Below are positions 50,619 to 60,036 of a DNA stretch of 63,713 nucleotides, piece by piece (position 1 is the stretch's first letter; each line of letters begins with the position of its first letter). The notes under the pieces were generated by a model. The model saw only the letters and a list, made by a program, of their open reading frames with translations. It did not search any database and was not told the DNA's origin. Where the stretch lies: the NCBI RefSeq assembly GCF_000428145.1, contig NZ_ATZJ01000022.1, positions 1-63,713 of the forward strand, read 5' to 3'. A program made the position numbers and the translations under genes. Source of the DNA: Chitinilyticum litopenaei DSM 21440 (GTDB lineage: Bacteria; Pseudomonadota; Gammaproteobacteria; Burkholderiales; Chitinibacteraceae).

Positions 50619-52736
50619 TCAGCCTGCTTGCTGCAGGGCGACCCAGGCCTGGCCCAGGCTGATGGCGCCATCTCCCGGGGGCATGCGTTCCGCGCGCAGC
50701 AACGTCAGCCCCGCATCCTGCAGGATTTGGCCAGCCGCCTCGTCAAGCAGGCGGTTGGCCCAGCAGCCGCCGGCAAGCGCAACGGTGGCGAGCCCCTGCT
50801 GTCGCGCGCTGGCGATCAGCCAGTCGGCCAGGCCGGCGGCTAGCGTGGCGTGCAGCAGGCTGGCGCCAGCGCGCACGTCGGTTTCATCGGCCAGCCGGGC
50901 AAACAGCGGCAGAAAGTCGAGCTGCCCGGCGGCGTTGATCTGCCAGCCGTCCGTCATCGGCGCGGCCGGGCTGGCGAGGCTTTCCAGGCGCTGGGCGGCT
51001 TCGGCTTCGTAATCCTGCATTTCGCACACGCCCAGCAGCGCGGCTGCCGCGTCGATCAGCCGGCCCAGACTGCTGGTGTGCGAGAGCGTCTGCATCTGCT
51101 GCAGCTGGCGCGCGACGCGCGCTGCGTCCGCGTGGGCAAAGCGGCGGGGGATTTCTCCGGCACGGCCAAGCCGTGCCAGCAGGGCGGCGGCCAGCCGCCA
51201 GGGTTCGCGCGTGACCTTGTCAGCGCCGGGCTGGGCCAGCAGGGCGAGATGCCCGAGGCGCTGGCAGCCCTGGCGGTCAACCCGCAGCAATTCGCCGCCC
51301 CAGCTGCCATTGCGACCCTTGCCGTCGCTGCCATAGCCATAGGCGTCGAGCGCGAGACCGAGCACCGGGCCGGTATGGCCGTGTTCGGCCAGTACGGCGG
51401 CGATGTGGGCGTGATGGTGCTGGACATGCAGCACGCGGGCGCTGAACGTTTGCCCCAGCTCCTGCGCCAGCCGCGTGCTGTAGAAATCCGGATGGCTGTC
51501 GCAGGCGATCAGGTCGGGGCGCAGCCCCAGCCGTTGCGGCAGCGTTTCGGCCTGCCCGGCCAGCACCCGGCAGCTGCGCGCGTCGGCCAGGTCGCCGATG
51601 TGTGGCGAAACATGAGCCAGGCCCTGCCCGGCCACGCAGAGTGTGGTTTTCAGTTCGGCGCCCAGCGCCAGTACACATCGCTGGGTATTGGCTTGAGGCG
51701 CAGCAAGGGTAAAGGGTATGGGGGCATACCCTCTGGCCCTGCGCAGAAAGCAGGCGCTGCCGTCGCTGCGCACGCGCAGCACCGAATCATCATTGCGCTC
51801 GGCGATCAGGCGGTCGTGCACCAGAAAGGCGTCGGCCACCTGTGCCAGCTGCTCGCGCGCCTCGGTTTCGCTGATGCAGACGGGCGCGCCCGAGGCGTTG
51901 GCGCTGGTCATGACCAGCAGCATGGCTTGTGGCGCCTGCAGCCAGTCCATACCGGGCGGATTGCCGGCCGCGGCGTGAAACAGCAAATAGTGCAGCGGCG
52001 AGCAGGGCAGCATCACGCCCAGCGACGCCAGCCCGGGCGCCAGGCTGGCGGGCAGCGTGCCGCCAGGCTGGCGGCGCAGCAGCACGATGGGGCGCTCGGG
52101 GCTTTCCAGCCAGGCGGACTCGTGCGCATCGATGGCGCATTCGCCGGCCAGCGAAGCGGTATTGGCGGCCATGATCGCCAGCGGCTTGCGCGCGCGCGGC
52201 TTTCTGGCGCGCAGGCGGGCAATGGCCTGCTCGTTGCGGGCATCGCAACACAGGTGAAAGCCGCCCACGCCCTTGATGGCGACAATCGCGCCATGGCGCA
52301 GCAGCGCCAGCGTGGCGGCAATGGCATAGCCGGTGAGGCGGGCATCGCCCGGCACATCGCGGGCAATCGAGGCGCCGCTGGCCAGCTGCAGGTCCAGCCT
52401 TGGCCCGCAGTGCGGGCAGGCCAGCGCGGGTGCTTCGAAATGGCGGCCGGCCGGGTCGGCATGGCGCGCGGCGCAGACCGGACACCGCATCGCGGTAGTG
52501 TCGCGCAGGGTCGGCGAGCCTGCGGTCAGGGTGTGGCGCGGCCCGCACTGCGCGCAGTGGGTAAAGGCATAGCGCCAGCGCGGCGACTGCGGGTCGAACA
52601 GCTCGGCCAGGCAATCGGGGCAGGGGGCGAGATCGGCAACGCCAGGCGTGCGAATGGCCTCCTGGTTGCGCGCGGCGGCAGTGACGCCTGCCATTCTTGC
52701 CGTGCCGTCAGGCCGAATGGCCAGCCGTTCGCTCAT
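50619..52736 (-). CDS. hypF: hydrogenase maturation carbamoyltransferase HypF, acylphosphatase domain missing
   Basis: 705 residues. HypF makes the thiocarbamate that becomes the cyanide ligands of the NiFe site. Two zinc fingers (CPDCLAELFDP..CAQCGPR, CPVCAARHADPAGRHFEA, CPHCGPR), a YrdC-like domain (GGFHLCCDARNE to about residue 310) and a Kae1-like carbamoyltransferase domain with VQHHHAHIAAVLAEHG are present. The usual 90-residue N-terminal acylphosphatase domain is absent; only a 37-residue leader precedes the first zinc finger. A palindromic stretch GGGTATGCCCCCATACCC lies in the coding region at 51713-51733. Divergent from nothing; 122 bases upstream of hoxF. Confidence 0.9.
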   Translation of the reverse strand: MSERLAIRPDGTARMAGVTAAARNQEAIRTPGVADLAPCPDCLAELFDPQSPRWRYAFTHCAQCGPRHTLTAGSPTLRDTTAMRCPVCAARHADPAGRHFEAPALACPHCGPRLDLQLASGASIARDVPGDARLTGYAIAATLALLRHGAIVAIKGVGGFHLCCDARNEQAIARLRARKPRARKPLAIMAANTASLAGECAIDAHESAWLESPERPIVLLRRQPGGTLPASLAPGLASLGVMLPCSPLHYLLFHAAAGNPPGMDWLQAPQAMLLVMTSANASGAPVCISETEAREQLAQVADAFLVHDRLIAERNDDSVLRVRSDGSACFLRRARGYAPIPFTLAAPQANTQRCVLALGAELKTTLCVAGQGLAHVSPHIGDLADARSCRVLAGQAETLPQRLGLRPDLIACDSHPDFYSTRLAQELGQTFSARVLHVQHHHAHIAAVLAEHGHTGPVLGLALDAYGYGSDGKGRNGSWGGELLRVDRQGCQRLGHLALLAQPGADKVTREPWRLAAALLARLGRAGEIPRRFAHADAARVARQLQQMQTLSHTSSLGRLIDAAAALLGVCEMQDYEAEAAQRLESLASPAAPMTDGWQINAAGQLDFLPLFARLADETDVRAGASLLHATLAAGLADWLIASARQQGLATVALAGGCWANRLLDEAAGQILQDAGLTLLRAERMPPGDGAISLGQAWVALQQAG

Positions 52737-52903
52737 GGTTTCACTCTCCCGCTGCTAAGAAGCCCGGCTTGCCGGCTTGCGCCGCCATTTTTACCCCGGT
52801 TCACTATGGGTAAGGTCGGGCGCAGAAGCAAACGGGGACTGCGGGAATTTGCGCTGGATCAAGGTGAACGGCAGGCCAGGCGCCCGGGGCAGGGGCGCAA
52901 AAC

Positions 52904-52932
52904 ACTCAGGCCCGCTTGTTGCGGGCCTGAGT
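52904..52932. terminator. bidirectional terminator hairpin after the DUF808 gene
   Basis: ACTCAGGCCCGC and GCGGGCCTGAGT, a perfect 12 bp stem around TTGTT, with TGTTTTG on the minus-strand exit side. 50 bases past the DUF808 stop. Confidence 0.85.
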
Positions 52933-52939
52933 ATTCTTT

Positions 52940-52991
52940 CGGGTATTGCCTTGCTGGCTTTATTGCGTATTGGTCTTGGCCTTATACCCTG
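52940..52991. repeat. degenerate GGGTAT-family element over the DUF808 stop codon
   Basis: GGGTATTGCCTTGCTGGC on one side and GGCCTTATACCC on the other. The TATACCC arm contains the DUF808 stop (TAA on the minus strand). Pairing is partial. Confidence 0.5.
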
Positions 52992-53911
52992 GCTTGCTCG
53001 GCAGTTTTCTTGCCGCGCAGCTTGCCGATGCCGGCTACAACGCCCAGCACCAGCGCGCCGGCGATCAGGCCGACCACGATATTGAGCAGTGAAGGCACCA
53101 GCGGCGCGACGATGCCCGACAGGCCGGCCATGTGGTCGATGCCGTGATGCAGGAAGGGCAGGCTGTGGCTGACGATGCCGCCGCCCACCATGAACATCGC
53201 GATGGTGCCGATCACCGTCAGCGCCTTCATCAGCCTGGGTGCGGTGGCGAGCAGCGCATTGCCGACCAGCGTGGCGGCCGCGCCGCCCTTGCGGTTCAGA
53301 TACACTCCGATGTCGTCGAGCTTCACGATCAGCGCCACCAGACCATACACACCCACCGTCATCAGCGCGGCGATGCCGGCCAGCACGGCGAACTGCATGC
53401 CCAGCGTCTTGCCGGCGACGGTGCCCAGCGCGATCACGATGATTTCGGCCGAAAGCACGAAGTCGGTGCGGATCGCGCCCTTGATCTTTTCCTTTTCCAT
53501 GGCGACGAGGTCGACGTTCTCGTCGGCCACGGCGGCGACCAGCTGCTGGTGCGCGCTTTCGTCTTCTTCCTTGCTGTGCAGCGCCTTGTGCAGCACCTTC
53601 TCCACGCCCTCGAAACACAGATAGAGGCCACCCAACAGCAGCAGCGGCAGGATCAGCGCCGGCACGAAGGCGCTGATCGCCAGCGCGGCCGGCACGAGGA
53701 TGAGCTTGTTCTTCATCGACCCCACGGCCACCGCCCACACCACCGGCAGCTCGCGCTCGGCGCGCACGCCGGAGACCTGCTCGGCGTTGAGCGCCAGATC
53801 GTCGCCCAGCACGCCGGCCGTTTTCTTGGCGGCCACTTTGGTCATCACGGCGACATCGTCAAGAATGGTCGCAATATCGTCGATCAGGGTAAGAAGACTG
53901 GCACCGGCCAT
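52982..53911 (-). CDS. DUF808 (YedI-like) membrane protein
   Basis: 309 residues with about six membrane helices. The family start is MAGASLLTLIDDIATILDD, followed by DVAVMTKVAAKKTAGVLGDD and ELPVVWAVAVGSMKNK. Hydrophobic helices span AALAISAFVPALILPLLLLG, IIVIALGTVAGKTLGMQFAV and further stretches to LIAGALVLGVVAGIG. The function of DUF808 is unknown; it is an inner membrane protein. Start 53911 has a GGAATCC leader. It is a single gene bounded by a terminator. Confidence 0.92.
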   Translation of the reverse strand: MAGASLLTLIDDIATILDDVAVMTKVAAKKTAGVLGDDLALNAEQVSGVRAERELPVVWAVAVGSMKNKLILVPAALAISAFVPALILPLLLLGGLYLCFEGVEKVLHKALHSKEEDESAHQQLVAAVADENVDLVAMEKEKIKGAIRTDFVLSAEIIVIALGTVAGKTLGMQFAVLAGIAALMTVGVYGLVALIVKLDDIGVYLNRKGGAAATLVGNALLATAPRLMKALTVIGTIAMFMVGGGIVSHSLPFLHHGIDHMAGLSGIVAPLVPSLLNIVVGLIAGALVLGVVAGIGKLRGKKTAEQARV

Positions 53912-54113
53912 GGTGGGATTCCTGCATGAATGAATTGGGAAAGGCGCGCGTAATGTAGACGTTTGCGTCCGGCATGTCATCTTTCCGTGCGTGCGCGTCG
54001 CCAAAGCGTGACACGGCGCGCGCCTTGACGAGTATCGGCTCTGCCGCTAAGGTTCGTCGATTTGACTGATGACCGGTTTGAAGCTGCAAACCGCGCAAAA
54101 CAAGGGCATCCGC

Positions 54114-54386
54114 ATGGCCAAGGCAAAACTTCCCGCCAGCTTTGAAGCCGGGCTCGGCGAACTCGAACAGCTCGTTGGTGAAATGGAAAGCGGCAAACTG
54201 CCGCTGGACGCCTCGCTCGCCGCCTACCAGCGCGGCATCGAGCTGTTGCGCTATTGCGAAGGGCGGCTGGCCGATGCCGAACAGCAGATCCGCATTCTGG
54301 AAGCCGGCGAACTCAAACCGCTTGCCGTGGAACAAAACGCCACCGGCGCCGCCACGGCACAATCGCCGGATGGATTGCCGGGCTGA
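54114..54386 (+). CDS. xseB: exodeoxyribonuclease VII small subunit
   Basis: 90 residues. Small helical subunit of the ssDNA-degrading exonuclease VII. FEAGLGELEQLVGEMESGKL and LDASLAAYQRGIELLRYCEG are the conserved core. The C-terminal tail is longer and less conserved. Directly upstream of ispA and dxs, the common arrangement in proteobacteria. xseA is not in the window. Confidence 0.93.
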   Translation: MAKAKLPASFEAGLGELEQLVGEMESGKLPLDASLAAYQRGIELLRYCEGRLADAEQQIRILEAGELKPLAVEQNATGAATAQSPDGLPG

Positions 54387-54459
54387 TTGCCAGCACCAAA
54401 AAACCCCGACAGCCCGCCGGGCGGGCCAGACCCCTGCCGAACCGACCGAAAAGACCACA

Positions 54460-55356
54460 ATGGCCGATTTTGATTTCAAGTCCTGGATGAGCGATGTACA
54501 GACGCGCATGGAAGCCTGTCTGTCCGCGTCGCTGCCGCCGGCAACACAGCTGCCCGAACGCCTGCACGACGCGATGCGCTATAGCGTGCTCGACGGCGGC
54601 AAGCGCGTGCGCCCCTTGCTGACCTTTGCCGCCGGCCTGGTCGCCGACGCCGACGCCGACAAGCTGCAATACGCGGCAGCGGCCGTGGAAATGATCCACG
54701 CCTATTCGCTGGTGCACGACGACATGCCGGCCATGGACAATGACGTGCTGCGCCGCGGCAAGCCCACCGTGCACGTGGCGTTCGGCGAGGCAAGCGCACT
54801 GCTGGCCGGCGACGCGCTGCAGGCGCAGGCCTTCGACGTGCTCTCTGCCCGACCGCTGGCCGCAACGCCGGCCGACCAGCTGAAAATGGTCAGCCTGCTC
54901 GCGCGCGCGGCGGGCAGCCTGGGCATGTGCGGCGGCCAGGGCGTCGATCTTTACAGCGTCGGGCGCGAGCTGAGCCTGCCCGAGCTGGAACTGATGCACA
55001 TTCTGAAAACCGGCGCGCTGATCCGCTGCGCGGTGCTGCTGGGCTCCTACTGCGGCCGGCCGCTGTCGGACGACGAGCGCGCCAGGCTCGATACCTATGC
55101 CAAGTGCGTCGGTCTGGCCTTCCAGGTGGTCGACGACATTCTTGATTGCGAAGCCGATTCGGCCACGCTGGGCAAAACCGCCGGCAAGGATGCGGCGAAC
55201 AACAAGCCGACCTATGTCTCGCTGCTGGGTCTGGGCGGCGCGAAGCAGAAGGCGGCCGACCTGAAGGCCGAGGCGCTCAATGCGCTGGCGCCGTTTGGCG
55301 AGAAGGCCGTGGCGCTGGCCGCGCTGGCCGAATTCATTGTGGAGCGCCGCTCCTGA
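54460..55356 (+). CDS. ispA: farnesyl diphosphate synthase
   Basis: 298 residues. Condenses IPP with DMAPP and GPP to make farnesyl diphosphate. The first Asp-rich motif is in LVHDDMPAMDND and the second in VDDILDCEADSATLGKTAGKDA. GGKRVRPLL near the N-terminus binds pyrophosphate. The start MADFDFKSWM at 54460 lies 73 bases after xseB. Confidence 0.95.
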   Translation: MADFDFKSWMSDVQTRMEACLSASLPPATQLPERLHDAMRYSVLDGGKRVRPLLTFAAGLVADADADKLQYAAAAVEMIHAYSLVHDDMPAMDNDVLRRGKPTVHVAFGEASALLAGDALQAQAFDVLSARPLAATPADQLKMVSLLARAAGSLGMCGGQGVDLYSVGRELSLPELELMHILKTGALIRCAVLLGSYCGRPLSDDERARLDTYAKCVGLAFQVVDDILDCEADSATLGKTAGKDAANNKPTYVSLLGLGGAKQKAADLKAEALNALAPFGEKAVALAALAEFIVERRS

Positions 55357-55437
55357 ACCGAGCGGATTTCAGCATCCGGCCGCGTTTGCGCCCGCTGCGG
55401 GCCATATCGGCCGGATTGCCGTGACAAGAAGAAAACC

Positions 55438-57300
55438 ATGACCGTACCGATGAAGTATTCCCTGCTTGAGCGTATCGACTCCCCCGCCGACCTGCGCGAA
55501 CTGAACCGCCGCGAGCTGCCGCAGCTGGCCGGCGAATTGCGCGAATTCCTGCTGGAATCGATCAGCCAGACCGGCGGGCATTTTGCGTCCAACCTCGGTG
55601 CGGTCGATCTCACCATCGCGCTGCATTACGTGTTCAACACCCCGGAAGACCGGCTGGTGTGGGACGTCGGCCACCAGAGTTACCCCCACAAGGTATTGAC
55701 CGGACGCCGAAGCCAGATGGGCACCATGCGCAAATACGGTGGGCTGGCCGGCTTTCCGAAGCGCGAGGAGAGCGAATACGACACCTTTGGCGTCGGCCAC
55801 TCGTCCACCTCCATCGGCGCCGCGCTTGGCATGGCCGAGGCCGCGCTGCTCAAGGGCGAAAAACGCCGCGCGATTGCCGTGATCGGCGACGGTTCGATGA
55901 CCGCAGGGCAGGCGATTGAGGCGCTGTTCAACGCCGGCCACCGCGACGACATCGACCTGCTGGTGATTCTCAACGACAACGAAATGTCGATCTCGCCCAA
56001 TGTCGGCGCCTTCAACAACTACCTGGCCAAGCTGCTGTCGGGCAAGTTCTACAACGGTTTTCGCGATGCCTCGGGCAAGGTGCTCGAGCGCCTGCCGTCG
56101 CTGAAGGAACTCGCCAAAAAGGGCGAGGAGCACGTCAAGGGCTTCTTCACGCCGGCGTCCTTTTTCGAGGAGCTGGGCTTCAATTACATCGGCCCCATCG
56201 ACGGCCACGACATGGAAACGCTGGTCACCACGCTGGCTAACATCAAGGAACTGAAAGGCCCGCAATTCCTGCACGTGGTCACCAAGAAGGGCCAGGGCTA
56301 CAAGCTGGCGGTCGACGACCCGGTGAAATACCACGCGGTCACGCCGTTCACGCCCTGTGACGGCATGGCGGGCAAGAGCGCCGGCAAGCCGACCTTCACG
56401 CAGATCTTTGGCGACTGGCTGTGCGACATGGCCGCCGCTGACGAAAAGCTGGTCGGCATCACGCCGGCGATGCGCGAAGGCAGCGGAATGGTCAGGTTTC
56501 ACAATGAGTACCCGAAGCGCTATTTCGACGTCGGCATTGCCGAGCAGCACGCGGTGACGTTCGCCGCCGGGCTGGCCTGTGAGGGGCTCAAGCCGGTGGT
56601 CGCCATTTATTCCACGTTCCTGCAGCGCGCCTACGACCAGCTGATCCACGACGTGGCGCTGCAGAATCTGGATGTCACCTTTGCCATCGACCGCGCCGGT
56701 CTCGTCGGCGCCGACGGCCCGACGCACGCCGGCTCCTTCGATCTGTCCTACCTGCGCTGCATTCCGAACATGGCGGTGCTCGCGCCTGCCGATGAAAACG
56801 AATGCCGGCAGATGCTCTACACGGCCTACCAGCATCAAGGCCCGGCCGCCGTGCGCTATCCGCGCGGCAGCGGCATGGGCGTCGCGGTCGAAAAGGCCAT
56901 GAGCGGTGTCGCCTGGGGCAAGGGCGAAATCCGCCGCCAGGGCAGCAAAGTCGCCATCCTGTCCTTCGGCACCTTGCTCGCTGCCGCGCTCGAGGCGGGT
57001 GAGGCACTTGATGCCACCGTGGCCAATATGCGCTTCGTGAAGCCGCTCGATTGTGAGCTGGTGGCTCAGCTCGCCGCCGGCCACGAGCTGCTGGTGACGG
57101 TCGAAGAGAACGCGGTGATGGGCGGCGCCGGCTCCGCCGTGCTGGAATGCCTGGCCGCCTGTGGCGTGTCGGTTCCGGTGATCCAGCTCGGCCTGCCCGA
57201 TGCCTATGTCGAGCATGGCGAACAGAAACAGCTGCTGGCCGACTGCGGGCTGGATGGCGCGGGGATTGTTGCAGCGGTGCGCAAGCGCCTGGCTGCCTGA
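55438..57300 (+). CDS. dxs: 1-deoxy-D-xylulose-5-phosphate synthase
   Basis: 620 residues. First step of the MEP pathway: pyruvate plus glyceraldehyde 3-phosphate to DXP, with thiamine diphosphate. The ThDP motif starts with GDGSMTAGQAIEALFNAGH. VWDVGHQSYPHK and the transketolase-like AEQHAVTFAAGLAC are present. The C-terminal part (FGTLLAAALEAGEAL) is the transketolase C domain. It follows ispA by 81 bases, forming an xseB-ispA-dxs unit. Confidence 0.97.
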   Translation: MTVPMKYSLLERIDSPADLRELNRRELPQLAGELREFLLESISQTGGHFASNLGAVDLTIALHYVFNTPEDRLVWDVGHQSYPHKVLTGRRSQMGTMRKYGGLAGFPKREESEYDTFGVGHSSTSIGAALGMAEAALLKGEKRRAIAVIGDGSMTAGQAIEALFNAGHRDDIDLLVILNDNEMSISPNVGAFNNYLAKLLSGKFYNGFRDASGKVLERLPSLKELAKKGEEHVKGFFTPASFFEELGFNYIGPIDGHDMETLVTTLANIKELKGPQFLHVVTKKGQGYKLAVDDPVKYHAVTPFTPCDGMAGKSAGKPTFTQIFGDWLCDMAAADEKLVGITPAMREGSGMVRFHNEYPKRYFDVGIAEQHAVTFAAGLACEGLKPVVAIYSTFLQRAYDQLIHDVALQNLDVTFAIDRAGLVGADGPTHAGSFDLSYLRCIPNMAVLAPADENECRQMLYTAYQHQGPAAVRYPRGSGMGVAVEKAMSGVAWGKGEIRRQGSKVAILSFGTLLAAALEAGEALDATVANMRFVKPLDCELVAQLAAGHELLVTVEENAVMGGAGSAVLECLAACGVSVPVIQLGLPDAYVEHGEQKQLLADCGLDGAGIVAAVRKRLAA

Positions 57301-57420
57301 GCGGTTGACTCTGCTTTGTGGGTTTGAAAGACGAAAGGCTTCCGACGCAGAGACGCAGCCCGCGTAGGTACGATTAGCGTAGCGTAATCGTACGTATGCC
57401 GTTGGGCACAGGCACACATT
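57301..57420. other. dxs-ald convergent intergenic region
   Basis: 120 bases. Contains a CGACGCAGAGACGCAG fragment and the palindrome TACGATTAGCGTAGCGTAATCGTA (two arms, 57369-57392), a word common in betaproteobacterial intergenic DNA. No gene. Confidence 0.6.
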
Positions 57421-58533
57421 TCACAGCAGCGCCTGCGCCTCGTGAAATGGCAGTCCATGCGCCTCGGCCACGGCCTTGCAGGTGAGCTTGCCTTCCGCCA
57501 CGTTCAGCCCGGCCAGGAAGCCCGCGTCTGAGCGCAGCGCAGCGCGCCAGCCCAGGTCGGCGAGTTTCACGATATAGGGCAGGGTGGCATTGTTCAGCGC
57601 GAAGGTCGACGTGCGCGCCACCGCGCCGGGCATGTTGGCGACGCAGTAATGCACGATGCCGTCGACCACATAGACCGGATTGTCGTGCGTGGTTGGCCGC
57701 GAGGTTTCCGCGCAGCCGCCCTGGTCGATGGCGACGTCGACGATCACCGAGCCGGGGCGCATTTGGGCCAGGTGTTCGCGGCGAATCAGCTTGGGCGCGG
57801 CGGCGCCCGGCAGCAGTACCGCGCCGATAACGAGGTCGGCCTGGAGAATCAGTCGCTCGGTCGCTTCCTGCGTCGCATAGATCAGTTTCACCACGCCGCC
57901 GAATTCGCGGTCAAGGCGGCGCAACGTGTCGATATTGCGATCGAGCACGGTGACGTCGGCGTGCAGACCCAGCGCCATGCGCGCGGCGTTGGCGCCGACC
58001 ACGCCGCCACCGAGAACCACGACCTTCGCCGGCGCGACGCCGGGAACGCCGCCGAGCAAAATGCCGGCGCCGCCCTGCGATTTTTCCAGTGCGCGCGCGC
58101 CGGCCTGCACCGCCATGCGTCCGGCGACTTCGGACATCGGCGCGAGCAGCGGCAGTCCGCCCTGTTTGTCGCTGACCGTTTCATAGGCAATGGCAATCGC
58201 GCCGCTGGCGAGCAATTCTTCCGTCTGCGGGCGATCGGGAGCCAGATGCAGGTAGGTGAACAGCAACTGGCCGGCTCGCAACATGGCGCGCTCGCCGGCC
58301 TGCGGCTCCTTGACCTTGACGATCAGTTCGGCCGTGGCAAAGACCTCGGCGGCGTTTGCCGCGATGTCCGCGCCGGCGGCGCGATAGGCGTCGTCGCCAA
58401 AACCGATGCCTGCGCCCGCGCCGGTCTCGACCAGCACGCGGTGGCCGCGCGAAGTCAGCTCGCGCACGCTGGCCGGCACCATGCCGACGCGGTATTCATG
58501 AATCTTGATTTCCTTCGGGACGCCGACTTGCAT
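57421..58533 (-). CDS. ald: alanine dehydrogenase
   Basis: 370 residues. NAD-dependent conversion of L-alanine to pyruvate and ammonia. MQVGVPKEIKIHEYRVGMVP at the start, catalytic LLFTYLHLAPDRPQ (His) near residue 95, nucleotide binding KVVVLGGGVVGANAARMALG, and SVIVDVAIDQGGCAETSRPT. Start at 58533 with GAGGTG upstream. Divergent from the MFS gene. No Lrp-type regulator is next to it. Confidence 0.96.
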   Translation of the reverse strand: MQVGVPKEIKIHEYRVGMVPASVRELTSRGHRVLVETGAGAGIGFGDDAYRAAGADIAANAAEVFATAELIVKVKEPQAGERAMLRAGQLLFTYLHLAPDRPQTEELLASGAIAIAYETVSDKQGGLPLLAPMSEVAGRMAVQAGARALEKSQGGAGILLGGVPGVAPAKVVVLGGGVVGANAARMALGLHADVTVLDRNIDTLRRLDREFGGVVKLIYATQEATERLILQADLVIGAVLLPGAAAPKLIRREHLAQMRPGSVIVDVAIDQGGCAETSRPTTHDNPVYVVDGIVHYCVANMPGAVARTSTFALNNATLPYIVKLADLGWRAALRSDAGFLAGLNVAEGKLTCKAVAEAHGLPFHEAQALL

Positions 58534-58770
58534 GCTGCACCTCGCTGCGTGGTCTGCCCGGCCAAGATCGCCGGTGATGCTCCTTTATAGCCTGCAAGGC
58601 AATGAGTGGACGATGCTATGGGTATATGCCTGAAGCCATTTCGCGTAAATGGCTGCATACGTATACATGTGCTTGTATAGAGATGCTTGTACAAATCGCG
58701 ACAGTGAGAACCGTTCTCGACCTTGACTGACGGGCGTACACTCGGGCTTTGATCCTGCCCGTGAGCCACT
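58534..58770. other. divergent ald-MFS intergenic region
   Basis: 237 bases with both promoters and a GGGTAT-family hairpin (58620-58666). Between the hairpin and the MFS start is CGATGCTT..GTGAGAACCG with no clear operator recognised. Confidence 0.55.
58620..58666. repeat. GGGTAT-family hairpin between ald and MFS
   Basis: GGGTATATGCCTGAAGCCAT plus TT, and AAATGGCTGCATACGTATAC with a CGCGT loop. One of the best-preserved family members. Confidence 0.8.
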
Positions 58771-59958
58771 ATGACCGACCGCCGCGAAATGTTGCTGCTG
58801 CTGGCGCTGATGCTGGTGATGTTCACCACCATCGTCGATTTCATGATCATGATGCCGCTCGCGAGCTACCTGATCGCCGATCTGCGCATCAGCACCGGCC
58901 AGTTTGGTCTGCTGGTGTCGTCCTATTCGCTGGCAGCCGGTGTTTCGGCGCTGCTGGCGTCCTCGCAGGCGGATCGCTTTGATCGGCGGCATGCGCTGCT
59001 GTTCTGCTATGCGGGGCTGACCGTTGGAACCTTGCTGTGTGCGCTGGCCGGCAGCTTCGCGAGCCTCCTGGCCGCCCGCATCGTCGCCGGTGTGTTCGGC
59101 GGCGTGCTGGGCTCGATCACGCTGGCGATTGTCGGCGATGTGATCCCGCTTGAGCGGCGTGGCCGGGCGATGAGCTGGGTGATGCTGGGCTTTTCGCTGT
59201 CGGCCGTGGCCGGCGTGCCGCTGGGGCTGTGGCTGGCCGCGCACCAGGGCTGGCGCATGCCGTTTTATGTGCTGGCAGGCGTGTGCGCGCTGCTGTGGCT
59301 GCTGATGACTCGCGCGGTGCCGCCGGTACGCGACCATCTGGCGCGTACGCCTGGCGGCTGGCTGGCCAACTACCGCGAGCTGCTATCTGACCGCAACCAC
59401 TGGTGGGCGGTGGGGCTGACGGCGCTCTTGATGGTTTCCGGCTTCTCGGTGATTCCCTTTATCGCCCCGACCATGGTCGCCAATGTGGGGCTGGCGCCCG
59501 AGCAGCTGATGTACATCTATCTGGCCGGCGGCGCGGCGACCATCTTCACGCGCCCGGTGATCGGCCGGCTGACCGACCGCTACACGCCGCGCCGCGTGGT
59601 GGGCTGGCTGATCGTGCTGAGCTTTCTGCCCATCGTGCTGGTCACGCAAACACTGGCCGTGGGGCTGTCCGGCCAGCTGGCGATTGCCGTGCTGTTTTTC
59701 GTGTTTGTCAGCGGGCGCTTCATCCCGGCCACCACGCAGGTCACCGCTGCCACGCGCCCCGAGCTGCGCGGGCGGCTGATGGCGTTCAATTCGGCCGTGC
59801 AGAATTTCGCTTCCGGGATTGCCTCGCTGGCAGCCGGCATGGTGCTCACGCAGGACAGCCATGGCGTCTGGCACCGCTATGGCTGGGTGGGGCTGGCCAG
59901 TTGCGCCGCCGGCGTGCTGGCGATCTGGGTGGCTGGCAAGATTCGCACGGTTTCCTGA
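58771..59958 (+). CDS. major facilitator superfamily transporter
   Basis: 395 residues with twelve predicted membrane helices. Belongs to the drug/sugar efflux branch (DHA1/AraJ-like): FTTIVDFMIMMPLASYLI in helix 1, ADRFDRRHALLF in loop 2-3, FGGVLGSITLAIVGDVIPLE and GFSLSAVAGVPLGLWLA in helices 4-5, and GRLTDRYTPRRVV in loop 8-9. Substrate unknown. A GGGTAT-family repeat starts one base after its stop. Divergent from ald, but regulation is not evident. Confidence 0.88.
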   Translation: MTDRREMLLLLALMLVMFTTIVDFMIMMPLASYLIADLRISTGQFGLLVSSYSLAAGVSALLASSQADRFDRRHALLFCYAGLTVGTLLCALAGSFASLLAARIVAGVFGGVLGSITLAIVGDVIPLERRGRAMSWVMLGFSLSAVAGVPLGLWLAAHQGWRMPFYVLAGVCALLWLLMTRAVPPVRDHLARTPGGWLANYRELLSDRNHWWAVGLTALLMVSGFSVIPFIAPTMVANVGLAPEQLMYIYLAGGAATIFTRPVIGRLTDRYTPRRVVGWLIVLSFLPIVLVTQTLAVGLSGQLAIAVLFFVFVSGRFIPATTQVTAATRPELRGRLMAFNSAVQNFASGIASLAAGMVLTQDSHGVWHRYGWVGLASCAAGVLAIWVAGKIRTVS

Positions 59959-59959
59959 T

Positions 59960-60008
59960 GGGTATTGCCGCACAGCCAATTCTGTGAAAGGGGTGTACGG
60001 AAATACAT
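59960..60008. repeat. degenerate GGGTAT-family hairpin at the 3' end of the MFS gene
   Basis: GGGTATTGCCGCACAGCC and the partly complementary GGTGTACGGAAATACAT around CTGTG. One base after the stop codon. Confidence 0.55.
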
Positions 60009-60036
60009 GGTGAAGTATGTTGGTAATCGGCGCTTG

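Noticed and set aside
57366..57396. TACGATTAGCGTAGCGTAATCGTA as an operator for ald
   Set aside because: It lies at the 3' ends of both convergent genes and is a common dispersed word in betaproteobacteria.
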